Shown piece after piece: positions 55,081 through 63,634 of a stretch of DNA of 64,000 nucleotides. How positions within the stretch are numbered: the stretch's first letter is position 1; each line of letters opens with the position of its first letter. Where the stretch lies: assembly GCA_905235225.1 (NCBI GenBank), contig CAJOKE010000001.1, positions 48,552-112,551 on the forward strand. Direction: 5' to 3'. This DNA comes from Paludibacteraceae bacterium (GTDB lineage: Bacteria; Bacteroidota; Bacteroidia; Bacteroidales; Paludibacteraceae). Position numbers and translations under genes: made by a program. A model generated the notes under the pieces. It was not told where the DNA came from and made no database searches. It worked only from the letters and a program-made list of their open reading frames with translations.

Positions 55081-56526
55081 TTAGTTTTTATGCTTTAAAA
55101 CAGATGAAATACATTTGTCACATAATACAACTAACCCTATAGCATTGAGCCATTTTCCGATGAGGAAGAAACGCCCCTCACCAGCCAATAATAATGAGAA
55201 GAATAGCAATATATAAAGTGTTATCCATGTTACAAATCGCAAGTCACTAATGTCTCTGATTATAAGCAATAATCCCATGGCACCGCCTATTAACAACAGC
55301 CACGCCAATCCCCATGAAAGTAGTACCAATCCATTGGATATAAAATGACGAATACCTGTGTGTCGGTGATTGAAATTTAATGATGGCGGTTGGATAAGGA
55401 AAGTCATTTGCTTGTATGATGCACGTATACGCCATAAGGGATGCTCTGTGATATAAGCATTCTTATAACGCGTCATCGTTTCTACAAGTACACCTTCCAA
55501 AGAGTCCTTTTTGTAACCGGAATTCAGTATTTGATATTCTTGACATTGTTCTGCCAACATATATAAATCCTCTTTGCTATATTCGTTAGTGTATATGTGT
55601 GATGGTAATTCATGATTATACGTAAAACCTTCACACGGCATAAAGAATGTCCCTAAACCACCCCACTCCGTATGATTTTCACCCCAAACACGCACCATAT
55701 TGCGCATTGCTGCATTAACCGGGTCGTTTTTTCCTCCGGCATACATTGTATTCTGCATAGGTGCAAAAGTATGTAACGTAACCGCGTTACGAATAGTAAA
55801 AGGCAAACAAATAACAACTAAAGGCAAAGACATAATACCCACATAGGTGGCCCATCGTTTGAAATTAAATATCTTATTAGCAAAGGCCCAATCAAAGAAA
55901 CAGAGCGCATAGATTGGAAGCAAGTATGGTTTCATAACAGAAGCCATGGCAAGGAACAATGCCGCCCAGCCCAATGACCATAAATTGCCGGTTCTATTGA
56001 ATCGCACATAAAAATATGCAAAGCATATTAGTTGACTCGTTGCAATAGCGTCTGTCGCAATACGTGGTAAATACAAAAGACCAGTATGTAAAAGAAATAT
56101 ACAACACGGGAATAGCCATACCCACGCTTTATATTTTATATATGGTTCAACTATCAGCATCAGCAAGATTATCGCCAATGCATACCAAAGAATCTGCAAA
56201 ATAGCTAATGCATCAAGGGCTTTTGGCGTCGGCAAAAACTGCCTGAATAAATAATAGTATGCACCATAGTATGGTCCGCGACCTACATTTTTTTCTTCAA
56301 CTGAACCTACACTATATTCACCGGTCTGGATATATTCTTCAATCTGGTCTAAATAACTATGTGTGTCACCACTATCATAAGCGATGAACTCCCCCAGCTG
56401 CAGATGAGCATTATAGGGAACGTTAAAATCTTTAATTCCCCTAAATAGCATAAACGTCACCATCAATATATATAGTATCAACAATGACCATTTATTCATT
56501 CCTGATTTTGTAAAATCAATCTTCAT
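55081..56526 (-). CDS. Multi-pass GT-C-type glycosyltransferase-like membrane protein
   Basis: A 481-residue protein with about ten hydrophobic helices. After the first helix comes EFIAYDSGDTHSYLDQIEEY, an acidic DS-x-x-Y motif like that in ArnT/PMT-like enzymes. LYLPRIATDAIATSQLICFA and MASVMKPYLLPIYALCFFDW follow. It could be the Wzy polymerase or a lipid-linked glycosyltransferase. It sits between the aminotransferase gene and the GT2 gene. Confidence 0.65.
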   Translation of the reverse strand: MKIDFTKSGMNKWSLLILYILMVTFMLFRGIKDFNVPYNAHLQLGEFIAYDSGDTHSYLDQIEEYIQTGEYSVGSVEEKNVGRGPYYGAYYYLFRQFLPTPKALDALAILQILWYALAIILLMLIVEPYIKYKAWVWLFPCCIFLLHTGLLYLPRIATDAIATSQLICFAYFYVRFNRTGNLWSLGWAALFLAMASVMKPYLLPIYALCFFDWAFANKIFNFKRWATYVGIMSLPLVVICLPFTIRNAVTLHTFAPMQNTMYAGGKNDPVNAAMRNMVRVWGENHTEWGGLGTFFMPCEGFTYNHELPSHIYTNEYSKEDLYMLAEQCQEYQILNSGYKKDSLEGVLVETMTRYKNAYITEHPLWRIRASYKQMTFLIQPPSLNFNHRHTGIRHFISNGLVLLSWGLAWLLLIGGAMGLLLIIRDISDLRFVTWITLYILLFFSLLLAGEGRFFLIGKWLNAIGLVVLCDKCISSVLKHKN

Positions 56527-56538
56527 AATAACATGATG

Positions 56539-57759
56539 TTAATTGAAACTAAAACCTTTTATCACTTCACATATCTTCTCCACATCTTCTATCTCCAGAT
56601 CATAGAACATCGGAAGACGAACCAAAGTATCTGCATAACGATCACATTCCGGGAGAGCACGACCATCGTGTTTATCGACATAATAGGCACTGCTATGCAA
56701 ACTCAAATAATGGAATACAGCCAATATATCGTTGTTCTCTTTGAGATGTTTAATGAGAGCGGTACGTTCCTCTAAGTTACGACAAATCAAATAGAACATA
56801 TGAGCGTTGTTACTTGCGTAATCGGGGACATCTGGCATTGAGAAGGGAGCAACCCCAGCCTCTTTCCGTAGGTTTTTCCCTAAAAGGGACAACCTTTCGT
56901 AATAACAGTTCCAGAGAGCCTTACGCTTAGCTTGGATATCATCAAGATTTTCTAATTGTGCCCAGAGGAAAGCAGCATTGATCTCTGCCGGTAAGAAAGA
57001 CGAACCCATATCTACCCAGCCGTATTTATTTACTGCCCCGCGGAAAAACTCGGCGCGGTTGGTGCCTTTCTCCCATATGATTTCTGCGCGACGGATGAAT
57101 CGCTCGTCGTTGACTACCAACAAACCGCCCTCACCTCCGGCGGTGATATTCTTCGTCTCGTGGAAAGAGAAAGCGGCGAGATGACCGATGCCACCGAGTG
57201 GTAATATAGTAGCCTCTTTCCGTGGGTTTTCCCCTGAAGGGGCAAACCGACCATCGCAACACCTATGCGAGATATAGTAGCTATCAATTGCTTGGGCGGC
57301 ATCTTCGACTACGAGAAGGTTGTGCTTCTGGGCGATAGACATAATAACATCCATGTCACATGCGACACCTGCATAATGAACCGGTACGATAACTTTGGTA
57401 CGCGGAGTGATGAGGGATTCGATAGTCTCTGCATCCATATTCGGATTGCGTTTCATGGAATCCGCAAAAACGACTTTTGCTCCCTCGCGGAGAAAAGCTA
57501 ATGCAGTACTAACGAAGGTATAACTTGGGATAATGACTTCATCACCCGGTTTTAAATCACACAACATCGCACACATCTCCAACGCGTCTGTACCGGACGT
57601 TGTTAGCAGACATTTCTTAAAGCCATAGCGTTCTTCAAAGAAACGTTGACATTTCTTCGTAAACTCTCCGTTTCCGGACAACTTGCCGTTATATACGGCT
57701 TGATACATGTAGTGCGCCTCTTTACCAGTGAGATGTGGTTTATTAAAGGGTATTCTCAT
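56539..57759 (-). CDS. wecE: dTDP-4-amino-4,6-dideoxygalactose transaminase-like (WecE/RffA) with two internal insertions
   Basis: A 406-residue PLP enzyme close to E. coli WecE: MRIPFNKPHLTGKEAHYMYQ, LTTSGTDALEM, GDEVIIPSYTFVSTALAF, VPVHYAGVACDMDVIM, VVEDAAQAID, and PLP lysine 203 in SFHETKNITAGGEGG. WecE makes dTDP-Fuc4N from the 4-keto-6-deoxy sugar. Two extra segments, RFAPSGENPRKEA at 171-183 and RLSLLGKNLRKEA at 289-301, are encoded by two copies of one palindromic DNA repeat. The start is the ATG at 57759, overlapping the small EamA gene as ATGA. Confidence 0.85.
   Translation of the reverse strand: MRIPFNKPHLTGKEAHYMYQAVYNGKLSGNGEFTKKCQRFFEERYGFKKCLLTTSGTDALEMCAMLCDLKPGDEVIIPSYTFVSTALAFLREGAKVVFADSMKRNPNMDAETIESLITPRTKVIVPVHYAGVACDMDVIMSIAQKHNLLVVEDAAQAIDSYYISHRCCDGRFAPSGENPRKEATILPLGGIGHLAAFSFHETKNITAGGEGGLLVVNDERFIRRAEIIWEKGTNRAEFFRGAVNKYGWVDMGSSFLPAEINAAFLWAQLENLDDIQAKRKALWNCYYERLSLLGKNLRKEAGVAPFSMPDVPDYASNNAHMFYLICRNLEERTALIKHLKENNDILAVFHYLSLHSSAYYVDKHDGRALPECDRYADTLVRLPMFYDLEIEDVEKICEVIKGFSFN
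56857..56894. repeat. Palindromic repeat, copy 2, inside the wecE-like gene
   Basis: About 38 bp beginning AGCCTCTTTCCGTAGG and containing TTCCCTAAAAGGGA. It aligns to the copy at 57211 with about 30 matches in 37. Both lie in the same reading frame. Confidence 0.75.
57211..57248. repeat. Palindromic repeat, copy 1, inside the wecE-like gene
   Basis: About 38 bp beginning AGCCTCTTTCCGTGGG and containing TTTTCCCCTGAAGGGG. The stem is CCCC/GGGG; copy 2 has the paired changes C to T and G to A at the base of the same stem, so pairing is kept. Confidence 0.75.
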
Positions 57760-58088
57760 ACAAAAAATATTATTATTCCAACCATTATAATTCCAATTGC
57801 TCCTATCTTCCTCCATCCCAATTTCTCTTTAAATAGCATAAACGCCAACAACGGTACAAAGAGATAACTCATAGACTCTATCACGCTTACCTCTTTTGCC
57901 TGCACACCGTGGCTCATGCAGAAGATATTGAGAATCAGACTACAAGCCATGATAGCATAGCCGCCTATCACCCACGGATTGAGGTATTGACACCAGAAAC
58001 CAACATAATTCTTTCGTGCCCCCTGTTTGAGCAACATCTGCGCACATGCCGCAGCAAAGACCGATAATATGACGAGAAGGTAATACAT
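57756..58088 (-). CDS. Small EamA/SMR-type membrane protein (ArnF-like half)
   Basis: A 110-residue protein with four hydrophobic helices: MYYLLVILSVFAAACAQMLL, KQGARKN, NPWVIGGYAIMACSLIL, SVIESMSYLFVPLLAFMLF, KEKLGWRKIGAIGIIMVGII. It is the size and layout of ArnE/ArnF, whose heterodimer flips undecaprenyl-phosphate-linked aminosugar. The next gene upstream encodes a second, different half-size protein. A role in flipping a lipid-linked sugar of this locus is inferred. Confidence 0.75.
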   Translation of the reverse strand: MYYLLVILSVFAAACAQMLLKQGARKNYVGFWCQYLNPWVIGGYAIMACSLILNIFCMSHGVQAKEVSVIESMSYLFVPLLAFMLFKEKLGWRKIGAIGIIMVGIIIFFV

Positions 58089-58109
58089 TCTATGTTTGAC
58101 GTTTGATGT

Positions 58110-58448
58110 TTATTCCTTGGCGTATAACACAATACCTACAATTATTACACAAGCACCTAATATATTCATTGTCGTAATCGCTTCGCCAAAGACCACAAAT
58201 GCAAGCAACATCACGAATATCAAGCTCGTGCCTTTAAACATATATGCTGTACTGAGTTCAATCCTTTTCAACACTTGCTGCCAACAGATTGCATATAGTC
58301 CCATCACGCCAACTGCTGAAGCTAAACCGATGCAATACGCAAACGATAAAAACTCTTGCTGCGCAGCGTACTTCGAGAAGAGCGATGTACTGGCATATAG
58401 CATGTTTACTGCTAACAAAGCAAAAATATGTTTAGCATTTAGCGTCAT
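58110..58448 (-). CDS. Small EamA/SMR-type membrane protein (ArnE-like half)
   Basis: A 112-residue four-helix protein: FALLAVNMLYASTSLFSKYA, then AYCIGLASAVGVMGLYAI, STAYMFKGTSLIFVMLLAFV, FGEAITTMNILGACVIIVGI. It pairs with the 57756 product. The start overlaps the LuxC stop as ATGA. Confidence 0.75.
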   Translation of the reverse strand: MTLNAKHIFALLAVNMLYASTSLFSKYAAQQEFLSFAYCIGLASAVGVMGLYAICWQQVLKRIELSTAYMFKGTSLIFVMLLAFVVFGEAITTMNILGACVIIVGIVLYAKE

Positions 58449-59629
58449 AGTATATCTATTACCCTACTCATTCGTTCAATTAAGTTCATTCCATCCCAAG
58501 TCAGCGAGAAAGCCGTTGTCTCGCCAAATGGAACAATTCGATCGATGCCAATCAGTCGGTTACTCAGCACGAAATCTTCCAGTTCTTGCTTCTCAAAGCC
58601 AAAGTACGCCAAGGTCTGGTACTTATTGTTCACAATCGGAGCAATCTCGTTCAATGAGGACGCAGTATATTCCGTAAAGTACCCACCGGCACAACGGAAC
58701 GAATCGATGTCAGTCGGCAGTTCTGCAATCTCCACACGTCGTAAGAGGTTATTCTTCGTATGCTCCTCGCTTGTCGGCATCGCGCATGATTGTTTATATA
58801 ACGCTGTAAGCTTATCTACAGCCATCACTTCTTGGAACTGATATTTCTGCTCAGCCACTTGCTGCACTGCATCCCAGAATAGTTGTTTTGCTTCCTCTAC
58901 ATGACTTCCAGTCCATACCACCAGATGCGGAGCAGAACATGCATTCTGGTCAAAGAGGTAGGTATCGTTGTAGAAGCGCTCAGCGAGCTGATTCAAGTTT
59001 TCAGGATTCAATTTGTCAGTTGTCAGTTCATCCGAATTGATGGCAGCGATAGAATATCGATCTGCAAAACATATATCAAAAGCCCTTGGCGGGATAGCAT
59101 TCTGACGGATAGTAGCAATCGTAGCATCCCCACCCCATATCACACGTACATCACACATCGCGGAGAACACTTCATTGGCATTACTCTCATGCGGATAGCG
59201 CACAACAGCAAGCCGTTTCATTCCTATCTCGCACATATGTCTCACTATAATATCCACTTGCAGAAATTGCTTCTGAGACACGCGTACCACATTCGTATTC
59301 CCTGCCAGCAAACCGGCTACTACCGAATAAGCAAAGTTGACCGGTACGTTACTCGGAGCAATGTGGAAGATTATGCCTCGACCTAATCTTATCACTGACG
59401 GCTGAATGCTGACTACTGATTGCTCTCGTAGCTTCATTAGATTTCCTCGCCTGCAGAAGAATGCAAACGTCACCACATCCGGATAAAGACGGGATTGCGG
59501 GTCATGCATAAGGGCTTTGGATAGCGCATCCAATGCATCTATCACCTCCTCTGCGAAAGGCACTAATGGACGCTCATCCAATGATTCCATGGAGCCATGA
59601 AGCCATTCTATGTTATTGATTTCTTTCAT
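58445..59629 (-). CDS. LuxC-like acyl-CoA/acyl-protein reductase
   Basis: A 394-residue aldehyde-dehydrogenase-fold protein. RLGRGIIFHIAPSNVPVNFA and VVAGLLAGNTNVVRVSQKQF are the LuxC nucleotide-binding region. YLFDQNACSAPHLVVW holds the catalytic-type Cys231. LuxC reduces an activated acyl group to an aldehyde with NADPH. With a LuxE-like protein and an acyl ligase next to it, it completes a fatty-acid-reductase set, but no luciferase (luxAB) is present. The end product in a glycan locus is unknown. Confidence 0.85.
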   Translation of the reverse strand: MKEINNIEWLHGSMESLDERPLVPFAEEVIDALDALSKALMHDPQSRLYPDVVTFAFFCRRGNLMKLREQSVVSIQPSVIRLGRGIIFHIAPSNVPVNFAYSVVAGLLAGNTNVVRVSQKQFLQVDIIVRHMCEIGMKRLAVVRYPHESNANEVFSAMCDVRVIWGGDATIATIRQNAIPPRAFDICFADRYSIAAINSDELTTDKLNPENLNQLAERFYNDTYLFDQNACSAPHLVVWTGSHVEEAKQLFWDAVQQVAEQKYQFQEVMAVDKLTALYKQSCAMPTSEEHTKNNLLRRVEIAELPTDIDSFRCAGGYFTEYTASSLNEIAPIVNNKYQTLAYFGFEKQELEDFVLSNRLIGIDRIVPFGETTAFSLTWDGMNLIERMSRVIDIL

Positions 59630-60721
59630 TTACTTAAACTTAGCTGCATATGTATCACTACATCCACGGATCTCCGCATTTTTCAATCGTCCGTTTATCT
59701 TGAAATACTTACCTTTTCGTCCACAAGGACAGTCATCTTCGCCCAAAATGACACCTTTATCTTCGGTCAGCAACACATGCCCCGGATAACTCTCCGGTAG
59801 CACACTGACCACCTCGATAATACCTTCTTCGCCAATCTCTGCCAGGCTAAAATCCAATGGTCTTCTTATCAGTACATCCGAGAACACCGATGTATGCAAG
59901 TGTCCGCACTCACACTCCATATATATCGTTCCGGTCTGTTCCACCATACCGTAATAATCATGGATATTCTCCGGCAGAATACCACACACCTCATGCAACC
60001 GCTGCTTGAACTCAACCGGCGATACTTGCTCGGATACAAGTTTTTTCCATCCTCCTCCATGAATCAAGATACCTTTGCTCAGATCAGGACGATAGCCGGT
60101 TTCCAACAGTTTCTTATAGAAATGCTGCCAGATCATAAAAGTGAAACCAAAAAGGAAAATGGTTTCTCCTTGATGCTCATCTAAGAATTGCTTCAGTCCC
60201 TCAACATCCAACTCCATTTCCTCATTCAGCGCATATTGTCGTTTACTACCGAACATTGAGAATCCCAATATTCCGGCTCCGCGAGCAGAAAACATCGCAC
60301 GGTTTTTGATTACCGCCGAACTATCCAAAATCAGCATCGGCACACGTTTAGTACCTAAGAAATCCGAAACTATCTTCGTTAAGCATTTCGTTTGTGCTGC
60401 AGAGGTTGCTCTATCTAAAAAAATCTTGCTTACCTGCTGCCCTGTTGTTCCGCTGGAAGTCATTGTTTTTACTACCTCTTCTTTAGAGCACGAACAAAGT
60501 TCCATCTCTTTGAACAGGCGTACCGGCAAGAATGGCAATTTGTTATATTCCGGCAAGTTATTGATATCCAGTCCCACAGCATCCATCATACTCGCATATG
60601 CTGCACAGTTTTTATAATGTACACGCGTCAGTTCCTGCAACCGTGCATTTAGCATCAACCGTTTTGCCTCTCGGTCCATCGAATACGGAGCAATCTCTAA
60701 TATTTCGTCTATTGTATGCAT
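59630..60721 (-). CDS. LuxE-like acyl-protein synthetase
   Basis: A 363-residue adenylating enzyme: LPFLPVRLFKEMELCSCSKE, TMTSSGTTGQQVSKIFLDRA (AMP-binding loop), FLFGFTFMIWQHFYKKL, LIHGGGWKKL and IHDYYGMVEQTGTIYMECE. CPCGRKGKYFKINGRLKNAE is near the C-terminus. LuxE activates a fatty acid and passes it to LuxC. Its stop abuts the LuxC start, and its ATG overlaps the ligase stop as TAATG. Confidence 0.88.
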   Translation of the reverse strand: MHTIDEILEIAPYSMDREAKRLMLNARLQELTRVHYKNCAAYASMMDAVGLDINNLPEYNKLPFLPVRLFKEMELCSCSKEEVVKTMTSSGTTGQQVSKIFLDRATSAAQTKCLTKIVSDFLGTKRVPMLILDSSAVIKNRAMFSARGAGILGFSMFGSKRQYALNEEMELDVEGLKQFLDEHQGETIFLFGFTFMIWQHFYKKLLETGYRPDLSKGILIHGGGWKKLVSEQVSPVEFKQRLHEVCGILPENIHDYYGMVEQTGTIYMECECGHLHTSVFSDVLIRRPLDFSLAEIGEEGIIEVVSVLPESYPGHVLLTEDKGVILGEDDCPCGRKGKYFKINGRLKNAEIRGCSDTYAAKFK

Positions 60722-61992
60722 TATATCATTTGCTGTAATTGTAGATAATCAATCTTACCGGATGGCGAAATGGGAATAGTCTCTATCTGCTTTACTTGAA
60801 AAGCAATCGGATTAAGCCCGGTCTTGGCTGCTAACAGATCAATAATCGTTTTCTCTAATCCCCCTTGCGTTACAAAAACCGTCACCTTATCATCTACTCC
60901 GACACAAGCGCAAGAGGTTGTGATTGTTTTTACGATCTGCTCAATCTGGTCAAGGTTACAACGATTACCCCATATCTTCACAAAGCGTTTTTTGCGCCCT
61001 GTGATATAGTAATATCCGTCTTCATCCACTCGCGCCATATCGCCGGTATGCAGGATACCATGGTTATCATCGCCTTTCATTAAGTCCCCCGCACACTCGG
61101 CATACCCCATTGAGACATTCTCACCCTTGTAAATCAGTTCGCCATCTTCTGCCAGCGAGAACTCTCCTCCGGGGATAGCGACACCTATACTGGCATATTT
61201 CTCTTCGGCCTTCTCCCACGGCAGGTAACTCATCCGCGCTGTTGCCTCCGTCTGTCCGTACATTACGACAAATCGCTTGCCTTGCGACTTTGCCCATTGG
61301 ATATATTCTTTGGCTATCTCTGCATTTAGTTTGCCTCCGGCTTGCGTCATCGTTTTCACGGAAGGCAGGTCCATCCGCATGAACCGCAGTCGTCTCAATA
61401 GTTCCCACGTATAAGGCACACCTGACATGGAGGTAGCCTCGTTCTCTTTCAGGAAGTTCCAAAACTCGCGCTGCGCGTAGGTCTTATCCGTCAGCAGAAT
61501 CGTAGCTCCTTTTAACAGATGGCTATTGATGATGCTTAGCCCGTATGAATAATACATCGGCAGCATCGTTATCGGTCGCTCGTTCTCGTCTATCTGCAGA
61601 TACTCCGCAATCGATGTTGCATTGGCGAGTATATTGCGTTTCGTCAGTCGCACTAATTTCGGCGAGCCTGTACTGCCGCTCGTGGTCAAACATAACGCCA
61701 AATCCGGATGACATTTCGTTTCGCCGGGTTTGTATATCTTCCGCAAGTTCTCAATCGTCTCGGCATCTTTGGTTGCATCCAGCAACACCACCGGTGCTTC
61801 GGCCTCCAAACAAGCCAGATATTCCACAACGCTCGTTATATCATTCCGGCACAAGCAGAACTGCAGAACACCTTTCTGCAACTCCTTTGCCCTCGCTGCC
61901 ACCCGCTCCGCCAACTCTCCATACGTCAGTCGCGTTCCATCATCCGCGATGATAGCAAGACGAGATGAATATGTATCTATTCCGAATATCAT
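60721..61992 (-). CDS. AMP-dependent acyl ligase (acyl-CoA/ACP synthetase-like)
   Basis: A 423-residue adenylate-forming enzyme starting MIFGIDTYSSRLAIIADDGT, then RLTYGELAERVAARA, LCLTTSGSTGSPKLVRLTKR, VMYGQTEATARMSYLPWEKA and TGDMARVDEDGYYYITGRKK. It ends ISPSGKIDYLQLQQMI with the catalytic-type Lys. The ATG at 61992 is chosen. A longer frame from 62112 would translate an 11-bp repeat array (DIQKTYKRHTTKYIQ), which is not family sequence. First of the LuxE/LuxC module. Confidence 0.85.
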   Translation of the reverse strand: MIFGIDTYSSRLAIIADDGTRLTYGELAERVAARAKELQKGVLQFCLCRNDITSVVEYLACLEAEAPVVLLDATKDAETIENLRKIYKPGETKCHPDLALCLTTSGSTGSPKLVRLTKRNILANATSIAEYLQIDENERPITMLPMYYSYGLSIINSHLLKGATILLTDKTYAQREFWNFLKENEATSMSGVPYTWELLRRLRFMRMDLPSVKTMTQAGGKLNAEIAKEYIQWAKSQGKRFVVMYGQTEATARMSYLPWEKAEEKYASIGVAIPGGEFSLAEDGELIYKGENVSMGYAECAGDLMKGDDNHGILHTGDMARVDEDGYYYITGRKKRFVKIWGNRCNLDQIEQIVKTITTSCACVGVDDKVTVFVTQGGLEKTIIDLLAAKTGLNPIAFQVKQIETIPISPSGKIDYLQLQQMI

Positions 61993-62038
61993 GCTTTCTT
62001 CAGCATCTTGTACCTTTGATTTCTTACTTTGTATATAT

Positions 62039-62082
62039 TTTGTTGTATGTCTTTTGTATGTCTTTTGTATGTCTTTTGTATG
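62039..62082. repeat. Tandem 11-bp-period repeat array E
   Basis: Four 11-mers, TTTGTTGTATG then three copies of TCTTTTGTATG, with a weaker fifth unit before them. The array begins 8 bp after the stop codon of the AlbA_2/ATPase gene and precedes the ligase gene. Confidence 0.9.
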
Positions 62083-62090
62083 CAAGAATT

Positions 62091-63529
62091 TTAGGAAAGG
62101 ACAAGCATCCATTCACCATATTTTCTTCCACCTTTTCTCTCTATGATACCTTTCTTTTTAAGCGATGAAATAGCCGTATTTAGCGAAGAAATAGCAATAT
62201 TGTAATTAAAGCTGATTTCTTCTTTGGTTATAGAAGAATTTTCACTAATAGCTATCACTACTTTCAGCTGATTTTCTGTTAATCGTATACCCCGGTCTAT
62301 CAATTTCTTTTGTATATCCTTTTGTATAATAGTATTTTCTAATCTTTTGGTAAATCCAAGTGGCAAAGGAATGAGCACCGTGTACACATCTTCATCGTCT
62401 ATCTTGGGTTGTTTGCCGGTATAAACTGGTGTGTATTTATAAATATTTCGAATTCCAGACCCAAGATGTTCTGCGCGACCAATTTGGACAAAAAAATTAG
62501 CCATATGCGGATTTTTAGGATATCGTGTATAATTCGCTAATGTCACAGGTCCGGCTTTTAGTGGCTTGTTTGCGTTTTTTGCTATTATGCCTTCCTTCGT
62601 AATCTCTAAAATGGTCGGTATTGCATTTTGATATTCTCGATGCACCAACATATTGGCAACTATCTCACGAAATATCTTATCTCTCAGTGATATTCGCTGA
62701 TCTCCTTCTTGATAGAAATTATCGGGCAAATGCTTCGCCAAAAATTCCATGAGTGCTTCATAATCATCAATGATATTACCATATAATGTCAATCTATCAT
62801 CATATCGGTCAGTATCTTCTATACGCACAACGGCATCAATCCTATAATATGGAAGTACACTCTGAATCACATCTGTCTTCCCGAATAACATTAATGCCGC
62901 TAATGTAAATCCTTTTTGACCTGTCATATAGTCTTGATGGAAAAGATTCGCTTGTTTAAAGAAATCCATCTCACTTAATGTCAGCCATGGATGTGTTGAA
63001 TTTGTATTACGAATTAGATTTTTGGCTTTCTCTATGGTATCAGATTTCAAATGCTCAAGACGTACATATGGATATATTTGATTCTCTGAATATTGCTGAC
63101 TCTTACGCAGATATAAAGCACTTATGGCGGTATCGGTTTTCAATTCAAAGTCTCCATCAGCACTCCTATCATAGATTCTCCCCGATGTATGATGAACTTG
63201 GCTACTTGAGGGAACGGATATAACGATTACTTTCTTGTTTTCTATATCAACAATCTCCGGTTGTAACAAAAATGTAGGGGATAACTTTTGCGGATTGTTA
63301 CTCATATTGGCAATATTCTTGCACAAAATTGATCAATCACTATTGGGTTTACACCTTGAGGTATAGTTCTGTCATCTTCCACTCCAAGTAATATAATTCC
63401 TCCATCACGATTCAAAAACGCACACACCGTCTCATATAAACTACCGGGAACCTCCGCCCATGCTCGTTTATACTCTAATGTCCGTTTCTCACGTTCTTTT
63501 AATATGTTTTTTAACTCATCTGATGTCAT
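62091..63529 (-). pseudogene. AlbA_2/HATPase-type transcriptional regulator (COG2865 type), frameshifted
   Basis: Frame one (63302-63529) reads MTSDELKNILKEREKRTLEY, then VCAFLNRDGGIILLGVEDD and GVNPIVIDQF, the AlbA_2 domain. Frame two (62091-63326) carries on with NPQKLSPTFLLQPEIVDIEN, VPSSSQVHHTSGRIYDRSAD, the C-terminal ATPase-like VANMLVHREYQNAIPTILEI, GRAEHLGSGIRNIYKYTP and a winged helix near the end. The break is at a run of four A (63325-63328); one more base there restores a single protein of about 480 residues. Such proteins are found near defence and mobile loci. Confidence 0.75.
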
Positions 63530-63560
63530 TATGCCTTTTGTTTCCGATTTTATTATTGTG

Positions 63561-63592
63561 CAAAGATACTACATTTTTTCGACATATACAAT
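63561..63592 (-). promoter_or_regulatory. Promoter of the AlbA_2/ATPase gene
   Basis: On the minus strand ATTG (63589-63592, three of four matches to TTTG), a 20-bp spacer and TATCTTTG (63561-63568), 31 bp before the ATG at 63529. Confidence 0.65.
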
Positions 63593-63634
63593 AAAATAGG
63601 AAAGTTTTACTAAAATTTTCGTATTATTACGTAT

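Noticed and set aside
61993..62112. 40-residue N-terminal extension of the acyl ligase
   Set aside because: It consists mainly of translated 11-bp repeats and precedes a normal ligase N-terminus.
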